Part shown: piece by piece, positions 31,278 to 39,166 of the stretch
Layout: each line of letters starts with the position of its first letter
How positions within the stretch are numbered: the first letter of the stretch is position 1
DNA from: Nymphaea colorata
Taxonomy: Eukaryota > Streptophyta > Magnoliopsida > Nymphaeales > Nymphaeaceae
Length of the DNA: 64,000 bases
Direction of reading: 5' to 3'
Assembly: GCF_008831285.2 (NCBI RefSeq)
Contig: NC_045144.1
Location: forward strand, 11,139,672 to 11,203,671
Notes under the pieces: generated by a model
The model's database searches: none
The model's input: the letters and a program-made list of their open reading frames with translations, nothing else
What the model was told of the DNA's origin: nothing
Translations under genes and position numbers: made by a program

Positions 31278-33142
31278 ACAAATAAATATTTTCGCCGCAC
31301 CGCCCGCACCTAAATTTTTGGGATGTGGCGCACCCGCACCCCGCACCTATGTGGCATAGCACATACCTCTCACGTGTGATTAGGTTCCCCTTCTACACTG
31401 CTCCACCATCTCCCGATCAGCATAGAGAAGAGAGAAAGCAAGGGTAGAGGAAGAAAAGAGGTAGGAAGAGATGGGAGAGAGAGGAGAAGACTGGCGGAGA
31501 ATAGTGGCTACCACTGGCCCTAATACCATGTTAGGGCCGACAATCTTAGAGAGAGAAAATCATATTATTAACTAACCCTAATCTCACTCACTAATAAAGA
31601 GATTAGGGCAGCGGTAGTGACTTACAAATAACATCAACCAAAAAGTACATAAATGTTTAAAGAAAACTTCTAATTATTAAATATTGCAAAGGACCACCTA
31701 AAAATTTAAAGTCTAAGCAAGTTCTTGGAGATGCATTTCGAGCCTCGAGTACCTCATAATTAGTATACCAAGCCCCAAGGCAAGGCATGTGACTGCTCCG
31801 GTCAACTTATGGGTGACAATGAGAGATGATAGCATAGAAATCGAAAACACAATTGTATTCAAACGGTTCACTCTGCTCCCCACTGTGCCTATAGGAAAAA
31901 AGAGATTTTGGTCGTATTTTGTTTGTGATGGTTTTCGTAAATTATTTTCCAGCAGGTCCAGCACATAGGGATCACATTGGTTAGGATATAATTCGATAGT
32001 CCAGTGCAAGCAGTTCAATAAAAGAATTCACATCTGATTATCTTACAAAGTTCAAGGGATATCTGCGTCTGATGACATGCAAAATTTCAATATGATGTCC
32101 CTTATGCAGCATACAGATTTTATAAACATTCGGCCAAAACAAGACAAGCAAGCTCCCCGAATCTGTTGATTAGAATTTCAGAGCTATTCACGTTAAGAAA
32201 TCTAAGACCAAATCATAGGGTCTGGAGTTAATATCACTATAAGCCAGTATCAATTGTTTAAGTTGAACAGGAATTAAAACCATGAGGATATGGTAGAAAA
32301 TTATATTTGTTGGGCAGCAGAAAAGATAAGAATTGGAATCATATTAATTACTGAATTCAGTTTCATAACAGCATTCTTTTGTCTCACTCCCCTCCCCCCG
32401 CAACATGCTACTCTCTTTTCTCCCATTCGGCTTTCAGGTTTGGTTTTGTGCCTCCATCGTGCGTGTTTTGATTGTACAGATAGCGGTGAACACTGAACAA
32501 TTGAGGGAACACACAATAATCAGCACGTCCTCCTAAACAGCATAGTGTAGCCTACAATGGACAACAGTTCGTTTGCAGGAACCATTTGCTATACCGCACG
32601 AAACTGATCTATGTTTGCAAACAAGAGGGTTTCACGAGGCTCTTTACGTGGCGTCGGCTTAGAGTCAAGGACAACTGGATCGAGAGGTAACGACCGTTGG
32701 ATCAAGCCTGTCTGGACCTGTTGTGATCCTACCCAAGCATCTGGATAATTTTCTTTGGCCCAAAGAAAGATCGCGATTAAAGACAGAAATGACGATGTTG
32801 AAAACGGTCGTCAAGGTTTGATGATGATGATTCTATGCTTCTAACATAAGTATCCGCAAAAATTCAAAAGCAGACAGTGTTTCTGGCCATTCAAAAGCAA
32901 TGACTAGGAAAACGAAAAGGAAATGGAAAATGGCACAGGGTATTTTCAATTCGTCACGGTCTACTGGGCCTAGTAAAAATTAGCAACAAGAAGGTGGCGA
33001 GAGGCTGTTGAGGACAAGATTCTAGGATCTAGAGGGGGCGAGAGAGAGAGAGAGACCTTTGTAAGGGGAGGGTCGTCAGCTGAAGGATGAAGACAAGGAT
33101 GACCCAAGAAATCCTCATTTCCCGTGATACTTGGTGCTCCAT
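23311..33142 (-). CDS. Nucleoside diphosphate kinase, NDPK5-like, with signal peptide (4 exons recovered, C-terminus open)
   Basis: Nucleoside diphosphate kinases move the terminal phosphate between nucleoside tri- and diphosphates through a phospho-His. Exons at 33142-33057, 26409-26185, 24236-24129 and 23420-23311 join in phases 2, 2, 2 and leave phase 1. The product has a hydrophobic N-terminus (about residues 9-28, secretory signal by appearance), then TLAMIKPDG (residues 41-49) with the ATP-contacting Lys, [11 protein letters not shown] and GPTDARKA in the middle, and NCVHGSD with the catalytic His at 155. Layout and C-terminal region fit plant NDPK5-type proteins rather than the shorter cytosolic forms. 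Orthologues, as I recall, end in an ER-retention-like tail; the last exon here is not settled. No TE-derived sequence enters the coding parts. It is probably functional. Confidence 0.85.
24129..24236 (-). CDS. NDPK exon 3
   Basis: Acceptor TTTTTAG ends at 24237; codes [20 protein letters not shown] then [15 protein letters not shown]. The reading frame and length match only if the intron starts with GC (24128-24127, TCAAG/GCATGC); reading through gives RHALC, which is not NDPK-like. Confidence 0.9.
25076..25201. repeat. (TA)n microsatellite with AAAGACATGT interruptions
   Basis: Runs of TA separated twice by AAAGACATGT, then an uninterrupted run of about 30 dinucleotides. Confidence 0.95.
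25926..25969. repeat. (TA)n(CA)n compound microsatellite
   Basis: ATATAT run followed by ACACAC and ATATAT, next to GAAA repeats at 25964-25978. Confidence 0.95.
26185..26409 (-). CDS. NDPK exon 2 (nucleotide-binding N-terminal half)
   Basis: Acceptor TTGCTTCAG ends at 26410. The exon codes [20 protein letters not shown] through [14 protein letters not shown] to the [10 protein letters not shown] segment, and ends in phase 2 at a GT donor (26184-26183, GTAATG). It is the most conserved block of the kinase. Confidence 0.92.
26410..29539 (-). other. NDPK intron 1, 3' part
   Basis: AT-rich intron sequence between exon 2 and the Copia remnant H. I see no coding motif, tRNA-like fold or LTR edge. 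Frames here are short and unconserved. Confidence 0.7.
29540..30382 (-). pseudogene. gag of Copia H
   Basis: ATG at 30382 reads [20 protein letters not shown], then [15 protein letters not shown]. Multiple stops and frameshifts follow. The helix region (near 30030) and the Gly/Arg-rich zinc-knuckle region (near 29600-29700) are recognisable by alignment to G. Confidence 0.8.
30383..30815 (-). other. Leader of Copia H, part 1
   Basis: Family 1 leader with a short (AT)n run at about 30653-30680, ending at the left arm of the hairpin, GGGAACCTAATCACA (30795-30809). The right arm, TGTGATTAGGTTCCC, is at 31375-31389, beyond the MITE. Confidence 0.7.
30816..31359. mobile_element. hAT-like MITE in Copia H leader, perfect 8 bp TSD
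   Basis: 544 bp insert flanked by CACATACC on both sides (30808-30815, 31360-31367). Termini are CTAAGTCACATAGG at the left and CCTATGTGGCATAG at the right, inverted repeats matching at 12 of 14. Subterminal regions are rich in GCACCCGCACC-type words in opposite orientation. The interior is T-rich, with an (AT)n run at 31243-31274. No coding capacity. Same family as 1432-1774 and 57172-57506. Confidence 0.88.
31360..31705 (-). repeat. Leader end, primer-like site and 5' LTR of Copia H
   Basis: The primer site is degraded (minus strand TGGTATTAGGGCC, about 31516-31528). The LTR starts TGTTAGGGCC at 31529 and follows family 1 LTRs to about 31705, where it loses similarity before the expected ATTCAACA end. 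Confidence 0.75.
31706..33056 (-). other. NDPK intron 1, 5' part
   Basis: From the Copia remnant to the exon 1 donor. It contains one hydrophobic frame (31713-32018, minus) that I do not recognise. A GA-rich run at about 33038-33055 abuts the donor site. Confidence 0.6.
33057..33142 (-). CDS. NDPK exon 1 (start and signal peptide)
   Basis: ATG at 33142 opens 28 codons, [20 protein letters not shown] and then LQLTTLPLQ-type residues, ending AAAG with a GT donor at 33056-33055. An in-frame TAG lies upstream, so Met1 is the first possible start; Met9 is an alternative that would begin closer to the hydrophobic core. The exon ends in phase 2 (AG), and adding the first T of exon 2 makes Ser. It is not visible in a simple ORF listing because it lies in a different frame from the longest ORF there. 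Confidence 0.75.
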
Positions 33143-33737
33143 CCCACCGCAAATTGAGGGCGGGAATTCTATTTCTGGCGGTGGAGAGAGAGAGACGGAG
33201 GGCGGGCACGAAACGAAAGAAGATGATATTTTTGAAATTGTTGAAAAAGAAATGCATTTTTTAGCTTTTTACGTTTTTTAGATTTCCTAATTTTTTTTTC
33301 TTTTTTCTTTTTTATTTCAATAAGAGAATTTTCGTTACTAACCCTGGCACGGCATACATAACCTGTCACGTTAGTGCCAAAGCCAGTTATAATCATATGT
33401 TCGGCCGTCGTGATGTTCGGCCGTCGTGCATGTTTCTTACGCAAAGGGTTCTCAATGCAATTTTTTATGTAAAGAGCGAAATTACAATTTTAAAATTTTG
33501 ATAAAAATATATTATTTTTCAAACATTTTATATAAAATAAATAAATCTTTTTAAAATTTACATATAATTTTTTTTTTAAGTGGGCTAAAGTCGTCAGCCG
33601 GCTCTGCCCATGATGCGGAGCATATCTTTATATGTCCGACGAATTTTGAACCGAGTTCTACATGGGGGATGACTACAGGGCTCATAAAATTTCTCTTTCC
33701 ATGCTATCTTTGAATAAATAAATGGAGTGGCTCCAAG
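33143..33737 (-). promoter_or_regulatory. Upstream region of the NDPK gene
   Basis: Only about 600 bp separate the start codon from the Gypsy element at 33738. On the minus strand, pyrimidine-rich sequence and an A-rich run precede the start, suitable for a 5' UTR. A 16 bp word, ATGTTCGGCCGTCGTG, is repeated in tandem at 33397-33412 and 33413-33428. I cannot point to a definite TATA box. Confidence 0.4.
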
Positions 33738-34156
33738 TGTTAATGGTTGACTCCTCCGATCCATGAGGCACGGCAAGAACCTTATGTCGTTAGCCTTAAA
33801 ACAATCGAAAGGGATGCAAAGATCATTTGAAAAGTGAAGTGCATAAAGAACGCAGAGTGAGAATAAAGAAAACTCGCAATGTATTTTTCTTGGAAAACTT
33901 GTACATCACAAGAGAAGTAAGAAAGGAGAATAATTAACTTGCATATAAAGGGTCGGTCGAAGCTATATACAAAGATTCAAATGCCGACCACCCAAAACAC
34001 AAAATCCATAACTTGACACTTAGACCGGTGGGAGGGTATTCCCTTAAAAGTGAACAAGCATAAGCAAAGACTCAACGTAAGCAGAGGAAGTACATAGCAA
34101 AGCAAAGCAAATGACTATACATACTCTAGACACAGGAGAGCATGCTCTGTCTTCCA
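33738..34156 (-). repeat. 3' LTR of the Gypsy chromovirus
   Basis: About 419 bp. It aligns over its length with 38770 to about 39166, sharing for example AGAATAAAGAAAACTCGCAA-like and ACTTGTACATCACAAGA words. Edges are estimated from TG/CA ends. Confidence 0.75.
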
Positions 34157-35640
34157 AATCATGTGTCGTCCTCAGCGCCAACGGCATCGTGGTAGGCACA
34201 AACTTCTTTGAGGTAGGAGGACTTCAACTAAAATGCATACTCCCAGGTAGGTTGTTCTTTATCCGCCCACTTGACAAAGTATTTCCTCGACTCCCAATAT
34301 AGTTCATCTTGTGTTGAAGAATTTGCTCCAACTGTTTGGCGGCCCCATGCTTGCCTATAGGGGCTCTTTGTAGGATTGGCTCCCACTGTGGCTAGCTCAG
34401 CTCCGGATCCTCGGCATCGGCATAGAATGGTTTTAGTTTGCATTTGTGAAATACTAGATGCACCTTAAAGTCTGGCAGCAGATCAAGCTTGCACGCCAAC
34501 CTTCCAATTTTCTAGCTTGCACGCCAACCTTCCAATTTTCTTGGTCACAGTGAATGGCCCTTCGTACTTCCGAATTAGGGCACGGTGTCATCCACAAAAG
34601 ATACCAGTGTGATCAGGATATAGCTTCATGAGGACTTTGTCTCCAACTCGAAATTCACCCGGTCGTCGATCTTTGTCAGCCCACTTTTTCATATTTTTTG
34701 CAATCTTATGCAAGAATGCCTTGGCGTGATTCGTCTGTTCCTGCCAGTCTTTGACAAACTATTAGGCAAATGTAAGCCTTCATTTTTCTGGAGCAACAAA
34801 AGTGTGTGGCATCAGCAGTTGTTGTCCCATAGCTATTTCAAACGGACTGTGCTCAGAAGGCTCACTCTGTTGCAAGTTGTAGCAAAATTGGGCAACATCG
34901 AGCAGCTTCACCCAGTTTTTCTGGTTTGCACTGACGAAATGCCGCAAGTATTGTTCCAACAAGGCATTGATACGCTCCATCTAGCCGTCTATCTGTGAGT
35001 GAAAACTAGTGGAAAACAACAAGCCTGATCCGAACAAACAAAATACTTCACGCCAAAATTAGCCCGTGAAGCAAGCATCGTAGCCACTCACACTCTTCTT
35101 CACCATGCCCCAATGCTTGACTACGTTCTTAACGAACAACTCTACTGTCTTCTCTGTATGACATTTTTTTGAAGTTGGGATAAAGGTATTATACTTTGAA
35201 AACCTATCCACAACAACAAGGATAGAGTTATAGTCATCTACTTTTGGCAAGCTCATGATGAAATTCATGGAGAGGCTTTCTCATGGGCGTTCTGGAACAG
35301 ACAATGGTTCTCAGAGTGTGGCACGTTTCTGGTTCGACCCCTTGTCATGTTGGCAAATGAGACACGTCTTCACATAGGCCTCAACATTATCCTGCATCTG
35401 TGGCCAATAATATCTGCGTTCAATGAGTGCTAAGGTCTGCTCTTGCCCTGGATGGCCAGCCCACAAGGTATCATGGCACTCCTTTAAAAGTTCCCGAATG
35501 TCCGCCTTTGGTGTGGAGGAGTCTGTCTCGTAGCGAGAACCTTCAAGTCTTCCATGTTTCTGCTGAGGCCACCAATTGTTGTGTCGTTGGGTCCTGTCAC
35601 ATCCCTTCACGGATGTACTCGAGGAGAGCACCCTCCAATT
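34157..35640 (-). pseudogene. Integrase and chromodomain-like end of the Gypsy chromovirus
   Basis: Frame 35311-35631 has the integrase zinc finger (H...H then TCLICQ) with HPGQEQTLALIERRYYWP. Frame 35059-35268 has the core start MNFIMSLPKVDDYNSI then VVVDRFSKY. Frame 34780-34980 has the distal core (INALLEQYLRHF, then FCYNLQQSEPSEHSPFEI). The C-terminal frame 34228-34443 contains KYFVKWADKEQPTWE, which fits a chromodomain core. Stops divide all of these. Confidence 0.82.
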
Positions 35641-36040
35641 ATACTTTGAAGGACTCTACCTGAGTTGCCGCAAGTTCCGTCTCGTATCAGCGACATTGGT
35701 CTTTCCCGCCTTGTATTCCAATGCGAAGTTGAACTCGACTAAGAATTCCTGCCAACGATTTTGCTTTGAAGATAACTTCTTTTGCGTCTGGAAGTAGCTT
35801 GTGACTACATTGTTAGTCTTTACGATGAACTGAATTCCCAGCAAATAATGTCTCCATATGCGAAGGTAGTGTACGGATGTAGTCATTTCACGTTTGTGCA
35901 TCGTATAGCGCCTTTCTACTTCCTTTAACTTCCTACTCTCATAAGTGATCAGATGACCCTCTTGCATTAATACTCTACCAATAGCAAAATCAGAAGCATC
36001 AATATGGACTTCAAAAGGCTTCAAGTAGACAGACAGCTTA
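35641..36040 (-). pseudogene. RNase H of the Gypsy chromovirus
   Basis: Frame 35656-36024 reads KPFEVHIDASDFAIGRVLMQ, ITYESRKLKEVERRYTMHKRE and FALEYKAGKTNVAD, the Gypsy RNase H opening (the Asp of HIDAS present), with its end degraded (relatives have NVVADALSR). Confidence 0.85.
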
Positions 36041-37070
36041 TGTATGGGCTCTTTCGCAAGAGCTCTCTTCAGTCCTTCAAAAGCATCCTGGAAAGACTGT
36101 GTCCAAACTCAGGTCATTTTCTTCTTGACCAAGTCGGTGAGGTGAGCAGCAATCAAAGAATACCCCTTGATGAACCGTCTATAGTAATTTGTCGAGCCAA
36201 GGAAGAACTGCAATTCAAGCACTGTCGTTGGTGGCTTCCATTCATGGACGATTCTGACATTCCCCAAATCCATTCGCAATTGGTCATGCCCAACAAACAT
36301 GGCCGAGAAATCTAATCTCTTGCTGGCCAAAGATACACTTCTTCTTTTTCACATAACGTCATTTTCCTTCAACACTTGTAACACCGTCTACAAATGACTG
36401 ACATGTTCTTCCATATTGCCGCTAAAAATCACAATACCATCAAGATAGACTACCACGAATTTGTCAAGGTACAGTTAGAAGATCTTGTTTATCAATGTTG
36501 AAAAGGTCGTTGGGGCATTTTTCAACCCGAATGACATGACTAGAAGTTCATAAACACCATAACAAGTAACACAAGTTGTTTTTGGTTCATCTCCTTCAAC
36601 TATCCTGACTTGACAATAACTCGATCGAATGTCCAATTTTGAAAAGATTCATGCATTGCCCAATTGATCAAATAAGATAGTAATAAGTGGTAACGGGTAT
36701 TTGTTTTTTACTGTTACCTTGTTCAATGCACAGTATTCTACATATAAGTGCTTTGAGTATCATGCTTTACTTGGAATAACATTGCTGCTCCGAACTGTGC
36801 CTTAGACGACCAGATGAGGCATGTCTCCAACATCTCATCGAGTTGTTTTCGCAACTCCTTCAATTCATTCAGTCCCATACGATAAGGAACCATGGCTGGG
36901 GGTCTAGCTCCAGGGACTAGTTCAATCTGATGATTAACTTCCTGTCTCGGCGGTAATCGCCTTGGCATTTCAGGTGGCATTACTTCCTGAAACTCTTTCA
37001 ACAAAGGAACTAGGGCTGATGAGACTCTAATTGACTTAGCTTCTTCCTCTGCATGGATGGACACAAGAAA
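36041..37070 (-). pseudogene. Reverse transcriptase of the Gypsy chromovirus
   Basis: Frame 36738-37064 has the N-terminal palm (LPPRQEVNHQIELVPGARPP, then PYRMGLNELKELRKQLDEML). The catalytic box near 36443-36454 reads YLDG instead of YLDD. Frame 36109-36330 has the thumb, VRIVHEWKPPTTVLELQFFL then GSTNYYRRFIKGYS. Several stops. Confidence 0.85.
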
Positions 37071-37295
37071 TGTCTAACGCCCTTCTGTAGTTGCATTGTC
37101 GACAACATGGAAGGTGATTTTCCACTAGCATAATAGCAATGTATTGTGTGTGTAAAATCTGGTCCCATCAATTTTAATGAATTGAACTTTGGCAACATCA
37201 TCACATTCTGGCCTCGAAAAACTCCATACCAAGGATTACTTCGAAGTCGTCTAGGGAACAACTGAGAAGTTTGTAGTGCCAGCCCGACTCCCAAT

Positions 37296-37673
37296 TTAGA
37301 TGGTTATACCTGTTGCTTCTCCAAGAATAGGTCTGGCAACAAAGTTCACTGTCTTCAAGATTCTTTGTCTAGGCTCAAGCTTAAATCCCAATCTCTTCGC
37401 CTCTTCTTTTGAAACGAAGTTGTGTGTTGCCTCAGAGTCTGCCATGGCCGTAGTAGACTTACCCCTCAGAGTATTATCCATGTACGTCAGTTCTGTATTT
37501 ACCATCGTGTTTGATGCTACTTGACTCTGCACAGCATTGAGCATCTGAACGGCTCCCATGTGCGATTGCACTCCTTCAGTATTGACCTCCGCAACTGAAA
37601 CATTAAATTGTCTATTGTCTTTTATAAGGCACTTTGGACATTGCTTGCTATGTGCCTCTGTCCGCAGAACCAA
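37296..37673 (-). pseudogene. Protease of the Gypsy chromovirus
   Basis: A 125-residue frame. The catalytic loop reads MADSEATHNFVS where Gypsy elements have DSGATHNF, so Gly is replaced by Glu and the enzyme cannot be active. A Cys pair (QCPKC) near the N-terminus may be a gag zinc-knuckle remnant. Confidence 0.8.
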
Positions 37674-37836
37674 TAGGTTACCACTTTATTTTGGTAATTA
37701 TTGTTCTTATGAAAGAAAGGTTTTTTCTTGACTTGGTGCTAAGTCGATGATTCACCTTTATGGTCCCGTCGGTCTTCTTTCTTTCCTCCATGGTCAGGCT
37801 TCTTCAAAGATTTAAAGGTGTTAGTGTAGCTCCTGC

Positions 37837-38410
37837 CTAGATATCGGCCAAACATTCTGCTGTCACATAAGCATCCTCCATGGTCTTTGGATTACCTCTT
37901 TCCACTTCGGATTGTACCCAAGACTGAAGTCCCAAAATAAACCAGCGAAGTTTATCTTGTTTTGACTTATCAGGTACATCCAACATAAGTCTTTGGTAGG
38001 TCTTCACATAGTCTCGCAAAGATCCTGTGTGTTTCAATTCACCTACTATCTGATAAGTATGTTGTCTTGCATTCAAGGGCATGAAGTAATTTCACAACTC
38101 TCGCTGAAAGTCATCAAAAGTGTCTATTTTGCGGATACCTTTTTGAATGTCAAGTTGTTTTCTTCTCCACCAGGCAACAATATCACCCTCAAGTAACATG
38201 ACTACAGTTTTAATCTCGAGGTCATCTCCCACAACACCAGGTCCAGGTAGTATTTCACTTGGAATAAAAAGTTGTCGATCACTCGACTGTCTGAATTCCC
38301 GTTGTATTCTGCTTGTCGTTGAACGTCGACCCTTGATGGTCGAACTTCACCTCCACCTACAGAAACTTGTCACTGTAGTGTGTAGTTCATTGCCTAAAGT
38401 TCCTTAACTT
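37837..38410 (-). pseudogene. gag of the Gypsy chromovirus
   Basis: Frame 37837-38082 contains LKHTGSLRDYVKTYQRLMLD and DKLRWFILGLQSWVQSEVER, the gag capsid region of plant chromoviruses. The upstream part is only recognisable in pieces. Confidence 0.75.
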
Positions 38411-38769
38411 CAGCATGCAGTGTGGTCATTGTGTTAACAATGACCTATTTATGGCCATCAGGTCGACCATCTGTTCCCGCACAGTCTTCACTTCGTCCCT
38501 CAATTCCTCGAAAGACTCGACTGCATTGCCCAACGCTTCCTCCTGAGTGGCTACGTCGGCAATCAGCTAGTTCACCACTTCAGCCAGGTTTTCCTGATCG
38601 TGGGATGTGCCCATCTCGTCAGACTGGGTCACTCCCTTGCCCTTGGCACTTCGCAGATTGTATTGAGTTGTCAGGGCATCCTCTTCGATCAACACTCATT
38701 GGTGTGTTATTCTACACCAACTCTCCAACCGCTTCCCCAGATTAAGCCGAACGTGGCTCTAATACTAGT
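38411..38769 (-). other. gag start region, leader and degraded primer site of the Gypsy chromovirus
   Basis: Next to the LTR the minus strand reads TAGTATTAGAGCC (about 38755-38767), a decayed tRNA-iMet site. The rest is leader and gag start without an intact frame. Confidence 0.6.
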
Positions 38770-39166
38770 TGTCATGAGCTGACTCCTTTTGTTTGTGCGG
38801 CATGGCAAAACCTTAAAACAATCAAAAGAGACGTAAGGATCATTTGGAAAACAAAGTGCACAAAGAACGCAGAGTGTGAATAAAGAAAACTCGCAATGTA
38901 CTTCTCTTGAAAAACTTGTACATCACAAGAAATGTAAGAAAGGAGAATAATCTCAACTTGCCAACATAGAGTTAGCTGAAGCCGCATACAAGGATTCAAA
39001 TGTCGGCTACTCAAAATATAGAATCTCCAACATGACACTTAGACCAGTGAAAGGGTGCTCACTTATAAGTGAACAAGCATAAGCAAAGACTCAACGTAAG
39101 CAATAGAAGTGCATAACAAAGCAAAGAACTATCCAGACTCTAGACATAGGGGAACACCATGTGCTT
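38770..39166 (-). repeat. 5' LTR of the Gypsy chromovirus (right edge approximate)
   Basis: Aligns with 33738-34156, with many substitutions and small indels. The left edge TGTCATGAGC is next to the primer site; the right edge near 39166 is uncertain by 10-20 bp. Confidence 0.75.

Larger units (their letters stand above)
29540..31705 (-). mobile_element. Copia H (family 1) remnant in NDPK intron 1
   Basis: In element sense: 5' LTR (from about 31705 down to 31529), a primer-like site, leader, gag. It breaks off in gag at about 29540, so pol and the 3' LTR are gone. It lies in the same orientation as the host gene. A hAT-like MITE sits in its leader. More diverged than B or F, so it is an older insertion. 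Confidence 0.85.
33738..39166 (-). mobile_element. Ty3/Gypsy chromovirus, decayed, both LTRs present
   Basis: In element sense: 5' LTR (about 39166-38770), degraded primer site, gag, protease, reverse transcriptase, RNase H, integrase, chromodomain-like end, 3' LTR (34156-33738). That order (integrase after RNase H) defines Ty3/Gypsy. LTRs differ at many sites and every domain is broken, so the insertion is old. It lies directly upstream of the NDPK promoter region. Confidence 0.88.

Noticed and set aside
31713-32018. 101-residue hydrophobic minus-strand frame in NDPK intron 1
   Set aside because: It looks membrane-like, but I recognise no family and see no splice partners; in an intron a chance frame is more likely.
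32970-33257. 95-residue minus frame overlapping NDPK exon 1
   Set aside because: A different frame gives a start codon, signal peptide and exact splice phase; this one does not join to exon 2.
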